Assembly (NCBI GenBank): GCA_943789295.1
Contig: CALSTO010000002.1
Location: 1-64,000, forward strand
Source: MAG-121220-bin8 sp002700465
GTDB taxonomy: Bacteria; Bacteroidota; Bacteroidia; Flavobacteriales; Flavobacteriaceae
Direction of reading: 5' to 3'
Length of the DNA stretch: 64,000 nucleotides
A program made the translations under genes and the position numbers. Position 1 is the stretch's first letter; every line of letters begins with the position of its first letter. The notes under the pieces were generated by a model. It had not been told where the DNA came from and ran no database searches. It saw nothing but the letters and a program-made list of their open reading frames with translations. Below are positions 45,956-56,407 of the stretch, piece by piece.

Positions 45956-47190
45956 TTTGTTCCTTTTAAATATGAAATAACATTTTTAGTAGTTCCAAGG
46001 TTCGATTTAATATAGTTGAAATTAATTTCTCCCATTTCAGTTCTTCTTATTTTATTTTCAATGAGTTTATTTAAAATACTTTGAAATTCTTTAGTATTTT
46101 TTATACTTACAGCTCCGTTTTTGGAGATAAGATCTTTGGCTTCTGGAAAGTTTAAGTAGTTTTTTCCAATTAGTATAGGGTTTTTAAAAATAGCAGGCTC
46201 AAGAATATTGTGTAGCCCAGACTGACCCATTCCTCCCCCAACATAAGATAAATCAGAATAACTGTAAAGTTTAGTAAGAAGACCTATAGAGTCTATTATT
46301 AGGACTTTAGCTGAGTTAATATTGTTTTGATTTAAATTAGAATGTATTATACTTTCACATTTAAGTTTATCTTGAAATTTCTTAATTTGTTTTTTATTAA
46401 TTTGATGAGGTGCAATAATCCATGCTAAATTTTTATTTTCATTAATAGAATCAATCATAAGATATTCATCTTCCTTCCATGTACTTCCAGCAACAAAACA
46501 TATCTTATCACCTATAAACTCTTTAATGTTTTTAATTTCATTATTTTGATCTGGTAAAGAGTTGACCCTGTCAAATCTTGAGTCTCCCATTAATGTACAA
46601 TTGGTAATATTATGACTTGATAAAAGATTTTTTGATTCTTTATTTTGAACAAAAAAGTGAGTAATTGATGATTTTAATAAATTTAAAAATCCTGAACCAT
46701 ACCATTTAAAAAACCAATGATTTTTTCTAAACAAGCCAGCTAAAAGATAAGTAGGGGTATTATTTTTTTTCAAATTATACAGGTAGTTTGGCCAAAACTC
46801 ATATTTAACAAAAAATGCCATTTTTGGATTAACTATTGAAATGAATTTTTTTGCATTCGAAGGAGAGTCAAGCGGGAGATATATCGTTAAATCACCAATG
46901 GAATTATTTTTTTGAACTTCATAACCTGACGAAGAAAAAAATGAAAGTATTATTTTATGATTTTTATATAATGATTTAATTTCTTTAAATATCGGAAGGC
47001 CTTGTTCGTATTCTCCTAATGATGCAACATGTATCCATATGTGATTATCATTTTTAGAAATACTACTCTCAAGTTTTTTTATAACATTTTTTCTTTGATT
47101 ATTAAATGATCTAATTTTTGAATTAAAAAACTTGAGTATGAATATAAGGACTCTTACTTTTATTATGGCTATGTTGTAGATTAACCTCAT
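45952..47190 (-). CDS. waaA: 3-deoxy-D-manno-octulosonic acid (Kdo) transferase
   Basis: Adds Kdo to lipid IVA at the inner membrane. 412 residues with an N-terminal membrane anchor (about 1-22). HVASLGEYEQGLPIFKEI holds the catalytic Glu; FFVKYEFWPNYLYNLKKNN, GDSRFDRV, AGSTWKEDE, IIAPHQINKKQI and YVGGGMGQSGLHNILEPAIF follow. Its promoter appears to lie inside an inverted repeat at 47195-47224. It is divergent from the DegT aminotransferase gene. Confidence 0.95.
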   Translation of the reverse strand: MRLIYNIAIIKVRVLIFILKFFNSKIRSFNNQRKNVIKKLESSISKNDNHIWIHVASLGEYEQGLPIFKEIKSLYKNHKIILSFFSSSGYEVQKNNSIGDLTIYLPLDSPSNAKKFISIVNPKMAFFVKYEFWPNYLYNLKKNNTPTYLLAGLFRKNHWFFKWYGSGFLNLLKSSITHFFVQNKESKNLLSSHNITNCTLMGDSRFDRVNSLPDQNNEIKNIKEFIGDKICFVAGSTWKEDEYLMIDSINENKNLAWIIAPHQINKKQIKKFQDKLKCESIIHSNLNQNNINSAKVLIIDSIGLLTKLYSYSDLSYVGGGMGQSGLHNILEPAIFKNPILIGKNYLNFPEAKDLISKNGAVSIKNTKEFQSILNKLIENKIRRTEMGEINFNYIKSNLGTTKNVISYLKGTK

Positions 47191-47194
47191 TGTA

Positions 47195-47224
47195 TTACAA
47201 AAATACTGATTTAGTATTTTGTAA
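47195..47224 (-). promoter_or_regulatory. Inverted repeat containing the waaA -7 box
   Basis: TTACAAAAATACT (47195-47207) and AGTATTTTGTAA (47213-47224) are complementary apart from one extra A. On the minus strand the first arm includes TATTTTTG (47198-47205), an exact -7 box 7 bases before the waaA start codon. Confidence 0.55.
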
Positions 47225-47277
47225 ATATATTCATTCTAAAACTCTGTATTTTCTTATTTTTACAGAAATTTCATACA

Positions 47278-48420
47278 ATGAGAAAATTACAGATGGTTGA
47301 TTTAAAAACTCAATACGAGTTTATTAAGGATGAAGTTGATTCCTCAGTTTTAGAAATATTTAAAAACGGAACATTTATTAATGGACCCTCTGTCAAAAAA
47401 TTTCAATCTGATTTAGAAAATTATTTAGAAGTAAAACATGTAATTCCGTGCGCTAACGGAACAGATGCTTTACAAATAGCATTAATGAGTTTAAATTTAC
47501 AGCCAGGTGATGAAATTATCACATCAGATTTTACTTTTGCTGCAACTGTTGAGGTAATAGCTTTATTGCGTCTAAAGCCGGTTTTAGTTGATATTGAAGA
47601 AGATACTTTCAATATTAATTGTGATGAAATTAAAAAAGCAATAACTGAAAAAACTAAAGCTATTATTCCAGTTCATTTATTTGGTCAGGTTGCCAATATG
47701 GACAAGGTAATGGAAATAGCAAAGTCGAATAATCTATTTGTAATTGAAGATAATGCCCAGGGTATAGGATCCAATTATTTCTCATCCAATAATACTATTC
47801 AGAAATCTGGAACTATTGGGGATATTGGTACAACATCCTTCTTTCCATCTAAAAATTTAGGGTGCTATGGCGATGGTGGAGCAATTTTCACAAATAACGA
47901 TGATTTAGCTCATACTATTAGAGGAATTGTTAATCATGGAATGTATGTTAGATATCATCATGATGTGGTAGGAGTAAATTCAAGATTAGATAGTGTCCAA
48001 GCAGCTATATTATCTGTTAAATTACCACTCTTAGATTTTTATAATGAAAGAAGAAAAGAAGCTTCTCTTTTATATTCAAAAGAATTAAATCAGAGTAAAA
48101 ATCTTTTGATTCCTTTTGCAAAGTATAATTGTCAGTCTCATGTATTCCATCAATATACCCTTAGAGTTCTAAGTGGAAATAGAGATGAATTGTCTAAATT
48201 TTTAAATGACAATAATATTCCTCATGGTATTTATTATCCAATTCCATTACACAAACAAAAAGCCTATGCCGATGCAAGTTATGATGAAGAAAATTTTAAA
48301 ATTTCTAACATGATGTCTAAGCAAGTTATCTCTCTGCCAATGCACTCTGAATTAGATCGTGATCAGATCAAATTTATTTGTAATAAAGTAAATGAGTTTT
48401 TTAAAGCTCAGGAAAACTAA
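47278..48420 (+). CDS. DegT/DnrJ/EryC1-family sugar aminotransferase
   Basis: 380 residues, PLP-dependent. LKTQYEFIKDEVDSSVLEIF opens; VIPCANGTDALQIALMSL, PVHLFGQVANMDKVMEIA, VIEDNAQGIGS and the PLP-lysine segment FFPSKNLGCYGDGGAIFTNN (about 190-209) follow. It aminates keto-sugars for surface polysaccharides. Divergent from waaA; its 3' end overlaps fabD by 20 bases. Confidence 0.92.
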   Translation: MRKLQMVDLKTQYEFIKDEVDSSVLEIFKNGTFINGPSVKKFQSDLENYLEVKHVIPCANGTDALQIALMSLNLQPGDEIITSDFTFAATVEVIALLRLKPVLVDIEEDTFNINCDEIKKAITEKTKAIIPVHLFGQVANMDKVMEIAKSNNLFVIEDNAQGIGSNYFSSNNTIQKSGTIGDIGTTSFFPSKNLGCYGDGGAIFTNNDDLAHTIRGIVNHGMYVRYHHDVVGVNSRLDSVQAAILSVKLPLLDFYNERRKEASLLYSKELNQSKNLLIPFAKYNCQSHVFHQYTLRVLSGNRDELSKFLNDNNIPHGIYYPIPLHKQKAYADASYDEENFKISNMMSKQVISLPMHSELDRDQIKFICNKVNEFFKAQEN

Positions 48421-49282
48421 CGTCTACGTTTCTATCAATTTTTTTAATAAGTCCTTGTAAAACTTTTCCAGGTCCAATTTCTATAAAATTTGTTGTTCCG
48501 CTTTTTATCATCTCATTTACACTCTGAGTCCATTTTACGGGTGAGGTTAGCTGAGATATTAAATTCTCTTTAATTTTTTCAACTGATGTTTCAGCTTTTG
48601 CATTTACATTTTGGTAGATAGGACAAATTGGATTGTTGAACGAAGCCTGTTCAATAGCTAATGATAGTTCTTTTTTTGCATCTATCATTAGTTCTGAGTG
48701 AAAAGCTCCTCCAACAGGAAGTATAAGCGCTCGTCTTGCTCCAGCATGTGTAAGTTTTTCACAAGCCAATTTAACTGCACTTAGCTCTCCTGAAATTACA
48801 ACTTGCCCAGGACAATTATAATTTGCTGCTACTACAATTCCTTCAACTTCTTCGCAGATTTTTTCAATAATATTATTTTCTAGTGCAAGAATTGCAGCCA
48901 TTGTTCCATTTGTTTTTTCACATGATTTCTGCATTGCTTTAGCTCTTATGGAAACCAATTTAAGTCCATCTTCATAATTTAAAACTCCAGAAGCAACCAG
49001 AGCTGAAAATTCTCCTAGTGAATGTCCTGCAACTAAGTCTGGTTTAAAAGATTCTCCAAGAACTTTTAATATAGCCATAGAATGTATGAAAATTGCAGGC
49101 TGTGTAACTTTTGTTTGAGTTAAATCCTCTTTTGAACCCTCAAACATTATCTTAGAAATATCAAATTCTAATATTTCTTCTGCTTTTGTAAATAAAGGTT
49201 TTATAGCGTCATACTTTAAAAATAGATCATGACACATTCCAGTGAACTGAGATCCTTGACCAGGAAATATATATGCTTTCAT
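48401..49282 (-). CDS. fabD: Malonyl-CoA:ACP transacylase
   Basis: Loads malonyl groups on ACP for fatty acid synthesis. 293 residues: YIFPGQGSQFTGMCHDLF, the nucleophile Ser in AGHSLGEFSALVASGVL (about 87-103), and the catalytic His in GGAFHSELM. It directly follows the DHFR fusion gene with no spacing. Confidence 0.96.
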   Translation of the reverse strand: MKAYIFPGQGSQFTGMCHDLFLKYDAIKPLFTKAEEILEFDISKIMFEGSKEDLTQTKVTQPAIFIHSMAILKVLGESFKPDLVAGHSLGEFSALVASGVLNYEDGLKLVSIRAKAMQKSCEKTNGTMAAILALENNIIEKICEEVEGIVVAANYNCPGQVVISGELSAVKLACEKLTHAGARRALILPVGGAFHSELMIDAKKELSLAIEQASFNNPICPIYQNVNAKAETSVEKIKENLISQLTSPVKWTQSVNEMIKSGTTNFIEIGPGKVLQGLIKKIDRNVDVSFPEL

Positions 49283-50185
49283 TTAATTGATTTTATCATA
49301 TCTTAAAAAAGAAAAATCATATTCATTTTTTTCATCTTTAAGTCTTTTTTCACGTTTAACTTCTTGCCATTTTTCTAAATTAATTTCAGGAAATAAAGTG
49401 TCTCCCTCAATAGAAGTATGAACTCTTGTTAATTCTACTCTGTCTGCTACGTCAATTGACAACTTATATATTTCACCTCCACCAATAATAAATGGCTGAC
49501 TATCGTTTTCAGCAACTTTTAATGCTTTTTCCAATGAGTTTACAACAATTGCGTCTTTGGCTTTGTAATCAGTTTTTCTAGTTATAATTACGTTTGTTCT
49601 GTTTGGAAGAGCTTTAGGCATTGATTCAAAAGTTTTTCTTCCCATTATAACAAAATGCCCTTTTGTTAAATCTTTAAAATGTTTAAGATCATCGCTTAAA
49701 TGCCAGATTAACTTATTGTCTTTTCCAATGATATTATTTTCACTTGCTGCTGCAATTAAAGTAACTGTATTTTTTGGATTGTTTTGTGAAAATAATTGAG
49801 ATTCTGCAATTACTCTAGCTTCTTTTTCAAGTTCAGTTTTTATTTCAGCAATTTTAATTTGTTGCTTATCTACCAATCTTTTCATTTGCTTTTTTTCCCA
49901 TTCTTTTCCCATAAATTTATTCGTTACATAGACATTAAAAAAGTGGAACAAAAAAAGAATAAACCATATTGAGCATATCCAATAAGACCATGGATAATCA
50001 AATAAAACAATTTCTTTTTTAAACTCAAATACTAAATTTGACGTTAACAAAGAAATGATTCCAACTACCATTAAAGAGAAGTGAAAAAAAAGTCTTTTTT
50101 TAGACTTAATTCTACTTTGAGCGTATTCAATTAATGCAATTTGATCTTCATTAATATCAGAACTATTATTGTTTTTAAATAGCAT
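49283..50185 (-). CDS. 2TM-domain/dihydrofolate reductase fusion protein
   Basis: 300 residues with two parts. Residues about 1-125 form a 2TM domain: a basic juxtamembrane segment, helices at about 34-52 and 65-86, and then a charged helix KQMKRLVDKQQIKIAEIKTE. Residues about 138-300 are a complete dihydrofolate reductase: VTLIAAASENNIIGKDNKLI, the acidic residue in WHLSDDLKHFK, GRKTFESMPKALPNR, and PFIIGGGEIYKL. The frame is continuous and clean, so the enzyme would be tethered to the cytoplasmic membrane. It makes tetrahydrofolate, complementing ThyA (also in this window). Confidence 0.9.
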   Translation of the reverse strand: MLFKNNNSSDINEDQIALIEYAQSRIKSKKRLFFHFSLMVVGIISLLTSNLVFEFKKEIVLFDYPWSYWICSIWFILFLFHFFNVYVTNKFMGKEWEKKQMKRLVDKQQIKIAEIKTELEKEARVIAESQLFSQNNPKNTVTLIAAASENNIIGKDNKLIWHLSDDLKHFKDLTKGHFVIMGRKTFESMPKALPNRTNVIITRKTDYKAKDAIVVNSLEKALKVAENDSQPFIIGGGEIYKLSIDVADRVELTRVHTSIEGDTLFPEINLEKWQEVKREKRLKDEKNEYDFSFLRYDKIN

Positions 50186-50202
50186 AATTGTAAATTGAGG
50201 TA

Positions 50203-50210
50203 CAAAAATA
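50203..50210 (-). promoter_or_regulatory. -7 promoter box TATTTTTG for the DHFR fusion gene
   Basis: TATTTTTG on the minus strand, 17 bases upstream of the start at 50185. It would drive the DHFR-fabD pair. Confidence 0.5.
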
Positions 50211-50250
50211 ATATTTTAAATCACATTATTAATTTTTATAATCATTATCA

Positions 50251-51267
50251 ATGAAATTTCCTGCATTAGAAAATAAAATATATCTAGATACAGCTAGATC
50301 AGGACTCATGTATAATGAATTACTATGTTGGAGAAAAGAACATGAAATTGATTTTTTAAATAGAGGAAGTCAATTTAGATCTAATCATGAGATTTTATTA
50401 GAAAAAACTAGAATTGAAATAAATAAATTTTTAGGATCTAATAACTTAACTACGTTTCTTGTTCAAAATTTCTCAACTGGCTTAAGTCTTCTACTTAAAG
50501 CTATTAAAACTGACAAAACTGTTTTGATGGTAAAAGATGATTACTCAAGTATAATAAATCAAGTTTTATGCTCTGGTCTACAATATACTTTTGTAGACAA
50601 CAATTTTGATGTTGAAGCTCAAATTCTAGATGGAATCAATAAACATAACCCTGATTTATTTATTTTCTCAATAGTCCAACATATTGACGGGACTTTGATT
50701 GATTTAGACTTTATTAAACAAATTAAAAAAGACTTTCCTCAAATTTTGATTATTGCTGATGGAACTCAGTTTTGTGGAACTCAGTTTTTTAATTTTCAAA
50801 GCTCAGAAATTGATATTTTAATTAGTAGTGGATACAAATGGATGTTAGGCGGATATGGTAACGGCTTTATCTCATTTAATGACAGGTTTCAAAAATCTCA
50901 TTTTAAAATTAACGAGCGATATTTTGTAGACTTATTTGAGCCTGGACATCATGACACCTTAAATTTTGGTAGTTTACTTTTTTCATTAAAAAAAATATCA
51001 ACTTATGGAATTGATAAAATCGAAAAAAAAATTAATTCACTTTCACTCTATACTTTAGAAAAACTTAAAATAAAAAAACTACTCACATCTAAAATAATTA
51101 AAAGAGCATCACATTCAAATATTTTCAATATTAGAGGAGACGAAAAGTTATATCAACACCTTTTGGAAAACAATATCGTATGTTCTCAGCGTGGAGACGG
51201 AATAAGAATTAGTATTAATTTTTATAATACAAAGAATGAAATTGATTATTTTCTATCAATAATTTAA
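50251..51267 (+). CDS. Class V aminotransferase-fold (cysteine desulfurase/kynureninase-like) enzyme
   Basis: 338 residues, PLP-dependent fold. NKIYLDTARSGLMYNELLCW opens as in class V enzymes; FSTGLSLLLKA, SIVQHIDGTLIDLDFIKQI, IIADGTQFCGTQ and the PLP-lysine segment ISSGYKWMLGGYGNGFISF (about 193-211) follow. No active-site Cys loop of true desulfurases is evident. Reaction unknown. Its stop is two bases from the convergent lipoprotein gene. Confidence 0.85.
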   Translation: MKFPALENKIYLDTARSGLMYNELLCWRKEHEIDFLNRGSQFRSNHEILLEKTRIEINKFLGSNNLTTFLVQNFSTGLSLLLKAIKTDKTVLMVKDDYSSIINQVLCSGLQYTFVDNNFDVEAQILDGINKHNPDLFIFSIVQHIDGTLIDLDFIKQIKKDFPQILIIADGTQFCGTQFFNFQSSEIDILISSGYKWMLGGYGNGFISFNDRFQKSHFKINERYFVDLFEPGHHDTLNFGSLLFSLKKISTYGIDKIEKKINSLSLYTLEKLKIKKLLTSKIIKRASHSNIFNIRGDEKLYQHLLENNIVCSQRGDGIRISINFYNTKNEIDYFLSII

Positions 51268-51269
51268 CT

Positions 51270-51981
51270 TTATTCTAAGACAGTAAAAGTTGATATTCCG
51301 GAATCTGATGATGTTCCGTGATTATCTTTAGTAATGACTCTCCAATAATAAACTCCAGGTGTATTTAAAGAAACTGTTCTTTTTCTAGCACCATAATTAG
51401 AAATGATTTTCTTTGTTGCAGGGTTATCTGCATTTTGATCAAGGTATAAATCAAAACTATGAGTATCATTTGCATCAATATCAGAAAAGGTCCAAGATAA
51501 TGATACACTTCCTGAGCTAACAGATGAGCCGGGTTTAGGAGTTTGTATCTCTGCTGGAAATGGCGCATGATTTTTCAATGCCTCACCAGAAAGATAAAAT
51601 TTCCATTTATCACTTTCCGCAACAAAGGTTGTTGAGTTGGTTGAAATAACGTGCCATGAATATGGAAATCCTTTTGTCAAAGTAATCTCAGCAGATGTTG
51701 AAGTTGTTGTATTGGTAATTATTTCGTTTAGTAAGTAAATTTTTAACGTTTAAAGTATATGAAGTAGTGTTTTCGGATGTGTTCCATTCGAATTTAACTG
51801 CATCAACTTCTAAACATTCTGTATTATTAGCAGGTTTGCTTAAAACAGCTCTTGAAGGTTTTTGTGGAGTAGGTGGTGGGTCAACTGGACCTCCACCGCC
51901 TCCTTCACCTTCAGCGCTTCCGCCGCACGAGATTAATAAAATACTTATAAAATATACCGTAGATAATAAAATTTTTCTCAT
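51270..51981 (-). CDS. Fibronectin-III-like lipoprotein, one frameshift
   Basis: A lipoprotein signal (lipobox LLISC, Cys about 19) is followed by a Gly/Pro-rich spacer. Two beta-sandwich units then follow: LSKPANNTECLEVDAVKFEW, and later TPKPGSSVSSGSVSLSWTFS with YYWRVITKDNHG, the pattern of surface SusE-like or FN3-like lipoproteins. The frame breaks near 51725 (one extra base), with homology on both sides; joined length is about 236 residues. Its ATG overlaps the T9SS protein stop by one base, so the two are coupled. Confidence 0.75.
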
Positions 51982-54900
51982 TACTCTCTAATTACTTTTA
52001 TTGATTTGTTTACTGTTTTTGAATCGACTTGTAATATATAAACACCCGATTTAATATTTGATAAGGGCACACTTATAGATCTGTTATAAGGTACTTTGTC
52101 ATCTTTAGTCCATATAACTCTTCCAGAAATATCAAATAAAGTCATATTGATATTATCGTCATTGCCACCTACCCAAAGCTTAGATGAATCATTAGCAGGA
52201 TTTGGACTAAATAAAATATCTTCAGAAATGAATATTGTTTCTTCAAACACTCCTTGACATTCTAAATTAGTTGTTACTTTAATTGTGTTAAAACCAGCTT
52301 CTAATGGTAAGTCTATTATGCTTTGTGAAGTTTTAATTAAAGCACCATTTAGGATTATATTGTAACTATCACTCCCCGCAAGGTTTAATAAGACTTGTCG
52401 GTCATCTCTATTTATACTTGTAAGAACGCTTAAATCTACAGGTTCCTCAATGTTCAGATTATAGCACTGCTTGTAATTTGGAAAACTATCATTGGTTAAA
52501 CAAAGTTCATAGTTTGCAGCTTGTAAACCAGATAATTGCCAGGTTTTAGCATCAATTACCTCAGGTGTAAAATTAAAGCCACTTAAATTACTTGTAATAG
52601 AAACTGTGAAAGGTGTTTCGAAGTCACCTTTAATGGTAAGGTCTATGAGTCCATTGTTTGATGATCTACATACTTCATCTGTGTAAAATAAAGTGAATGT
52701 ATCATTTGGAACTGGATTTGGATCACAAACATCACCAATTTCGTCTCCATCATAATCTTCTTGACCAGGGTTATAAGTATTTTCGCAATTATCTTCACTA
52801 TTTTTCACTCCATCATTATCATAATCGTTTGAAAGCACTTCTAAATTAATTCCTACAGATTCGATAGATTGTCCAGCTGCAGTAGCATTAATTATTAATG
52901 GATAACTTTTAGCCTCTGCATCATCAGAAACAGTAACATCAATTGTAAGTTCACCATCACTGTTAATTGTGACCGGATTAGAAGGTGAGTAAGATATACT
53001 ACTGTTTTCAGGAAGACCATCAATAGAAAATGTAGTTTCAAAATCATAATTTGAAAAAACTCTGTGTTTTACGACAAAAGAACCAGTCTCGCCTTGTCCG
53101 ACGGTCAACTTTGATTCTGGCGTACTTAATTGTAATAATGGACCATCTGATGAAAAGAAAGCTGAAAAAACTCCTCTTCCATAAGTGGAAGCAAATACCT
53201 TATAGTCATCCCTCATATCGAGATCTGTAACTCTAACATTACTCATTCCGTTAAAAGCAGAATTCCATTTTGGAGAATCGTCGTTAAAGTTTTTTGTATA
53301 CCAAACTCCTAAATCAGTTCCAACTATTACTTCACTTAATACAATTGGATTTTGTAAAATTGCTCTAACAGGAATATCTGGGAGGCCTCCGTTATTAACA
53401 TCACCTTCTTTATTTGACCACGTTTCACCTCCGTCATTTGAATAAAAAATGTTTTTAACAGCATAATTATGGAATGTGACAAAAATTTCATTTTCTGTAA
53501 GACCAAATTCAATATCTGAAACACTTCCTAAAAATTCATTTCCTGTGATATTTGTGTAAACAGGGTTTGCAGTATTTGCATTTTCTGCTTTTATAACTAC
53601 CCCGTTTTCTAAACCTATCATTAAAGTAGATGAGTTTGTTGTGTGTGGAGAAACTGTCAACGCAGAAACATTTGAAGTCATCATTCCACTTTGAAGTGTT
53701 CGGCTAGGTGCGTTAGTGTTTCTATCTGCTTCAGCGAAGTCATCCCAATCGTAATAAGCTTTTATTTCAAAGTTTGAACCAGTGTAATTTGAATAAATAA
53801 TCCCATAATTTGAATCTAAAGCTTGAACATTAATAAAATCTCCATTGCTACCACTTTCATTATTAATATTAAAATTACTATCACTTTTAAAATCATAGGC
53901 TTCTACAGAATTATTATATACATAATTTGCAATAAAATATGGTTTATCTAAATTTTGAGAGAACATGGATGCTGCTCCATCTCCACCAGAAACATCAATA
54001 CTTGAAGTTATTTTATTTTCTCTGTCTGTTTGAAACTGTGTTCCATTATCTTGAGCACCAGAAAGAAATACATCTGTCATTCCTGTTAACAACCTTATTT
54101 CTTGTCGTCCAGCTAGAAAGATCTCTCCCAGAAATTTGTTTGTTTAAATCTTTAAACATTTCAGATGGTGCAACTCCAATAGTATAAAACTGAGTAGTTA
54201 CATAATTAAAATTTCGTGAAGATATTTCTTCGGAAGACCCATTGGATTGACTAAAATAAATACCACCATCGTTTCCAAATATTTTTTTTGAAGAATCGTA
54301 ATTCCCAAAAGCCATATTGTGCTGATCAGCATGGGCAAATTGTTGGCCAAACCCTCTGTACCAATGTGTGAATTGTTCCCAAGGATTTGCAGTCGCATTT
54401 TCTGCACCTGTTGTGGATTTAAATAAATCAATACCACCTGCATATATAGTTTCTGGGTTATTAGGGTCAGATTCTATCATTAAATCGTAAAAAGACTGTC
54501 CTCTTGTAAAATCATTTGCATCAATTCCAGTATCAGCATCATCGGGAAGTGTAAGCGGAGTAGGTGCAGTAGCAAATTCATTAGTTGATTTAATGATTGT
54601 TACTGGATTTTCTGCAGCTAAAGCATATATATCTCCATTTGAAGCTACCTCAAGTTCGGTTCTTCTCGCAGTGTCTGCTCCATCATTGTATGTTATGGTA
54701 TGCTTGACGCTGAAAGCTGTAATATCTGAATTAGCTACTAAAATAGTACCACCTCCTGAACCTCTGTGGTTTCTGGTTGTTGAAGCCCATAATTTATTGT
54801 CTGGAGCAATCTCTAAATCCATTGGTTGATAAGAATAAGCAGAACCATCAATATTAAAAGGAACCTTATCCCATGAGGCTGCTGCATCATTAGATTTCCA

Positions 54901-56259
54901 TATTCCATAATCGTCAACTCCAAAAAGGTGATTTGTGTCATCTCTGTGAGAGGAAACGCCAGCTGCTATAATAACCTCAGATGTTCCATCATTGTCTCTA
55001 ACTACAACATCGTTGATGTAAAAAATACCAGGACTTACTGTTCTTCCAGCACTTGCTAAAGTTTCAAGTGATAATGAAACATTTATAGTTTGATTATTTA
55101 ATAGTCTTGATTTAAGACGAGTTCCATCTGTGGATGATATCATTACTGATGGAATTGAAATATCTTCTGCATTACTTCCTCCCATTGTAATTGGAGCTGA
55201 ACTCCAATCTGCTTGACTTCCGTCATTTCTGTTCATTACAATAACGGCAATAGCACCTGCTTGTTGAGCTCTTCTAACTTTATCAACAAATGGACAATCT
55301 CCTCGTTCAATAAGTGCTATTCTACCATTAATTTGAGATCCATTTGAAATTGTTTGACACGCATCATATTTCGATCCACCAATACCGTCAGATGCATCCC
55401 CTGAATCGTCTCCATCATCTGCTAATATCAAATCAGCTGTAATTGGTGTGGAAGTTAACGAAGGACCAAAACCTGCTCCAATGTAAGTGTAGGGCCCTAA
55501 TTCTAAATTGTTAATTTTAACAAAATTACCTTCACTTCTATAAACAATTTCTGTATCAGATTTACCTCCAAAAACATTTGTCCATGTTTCACCAGCATCA
55601 CTAGATTTCCAGAGTCCATTTCCTAAAGCTTCTGCTCCTGTATACGACTCTCCTGTTCCAACATAAAAAGTTTTTAAATCATTTGGATCGTAAACAATAG
55701 AAGATACCGGAATATTTTCGGGTATCCCTTTAATATGTATCCATTCTGAGGTGTTTCCGTCAGAAATATTTGTATTTTTAAAAAGGCCACCGCTAACTCC
55801 TCCAGCAAAAACGGTTTCATCATTTTCATCATTTGGATCAAACATAAGACCTTTTGTTCTTCCACCAACATTATTTGGTCCTCTACTGACCCATTTCATT
55901 TCTTCAGATTCTCCTGGAACACTAAAACTCTTAACAGAAGATTCCTGTGATTTGTTTAATTTATACTGGGTTTCAAATAAATTATTAATTTCTGTTTTCC
56001 CAGTCATCGGGTTCATAGAAAGCTGCCATATTTTTTCTTGATATTGATTTGGTGGAAGTCCTATTTTTTTTCTTTCAGATTTTTTTAGTTTATAAGTTGA
56101 TTTAATTGAACTGTTTTTTAAATTATCATTGTGAACAGATCTTTTGTATGAATATAAAATGTTATCATAGTTAGTCAATCCAACAACGAAAATAAATACT
56201 AATGAAAAAAGTGTTATTTGCTTATTTAATTTCAAAATGTTTGTTTTTTTATTATACAA
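51981..56259 (-). CDS. Large T9SS cargo protein with BNR-like repeats and PA domain, one frameshift
   Basis: About 1,425 residues if the frame change near 54128 is repaired. An N-terminal membrane/signal segment (about 13-30) precedes BNR/sortilin-like propeller repeats (GLMFDPNDENDETVFAGGVSG; GLWKSSDAGETWTNVFGG). A PA domain is inserted at about 265-390 (ALIERGDCPFVDKVRRAQQA). More propeller repeats follow, then a thrombospondin-3-like Ca-binding run (DNDGVKNSEDNCENTYNPG; DYDGDEIGDVCDPNP). The end is a type A T9SS signal (LFSPNPANDSSKLWV to GVYILQVDSKTVNKSIKVIR). Likely a surface or secreted adhesin or hydrolase; no catalytic domain seen. Confidence 0.85.
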
Positions 56260-56407
56260 ATATCAAAATGCATGCCGACAATGCACATTTTTTTTAAAAA
56301 TTCAATATATTAAAATATACTTAATTAATGTTAAGTTTATTTTATAAAAAAATCAAATTTAACAGAGTAAAATAGAAAAAAAAACGTACTAAAAAGAATG
56401 TTTTTAC

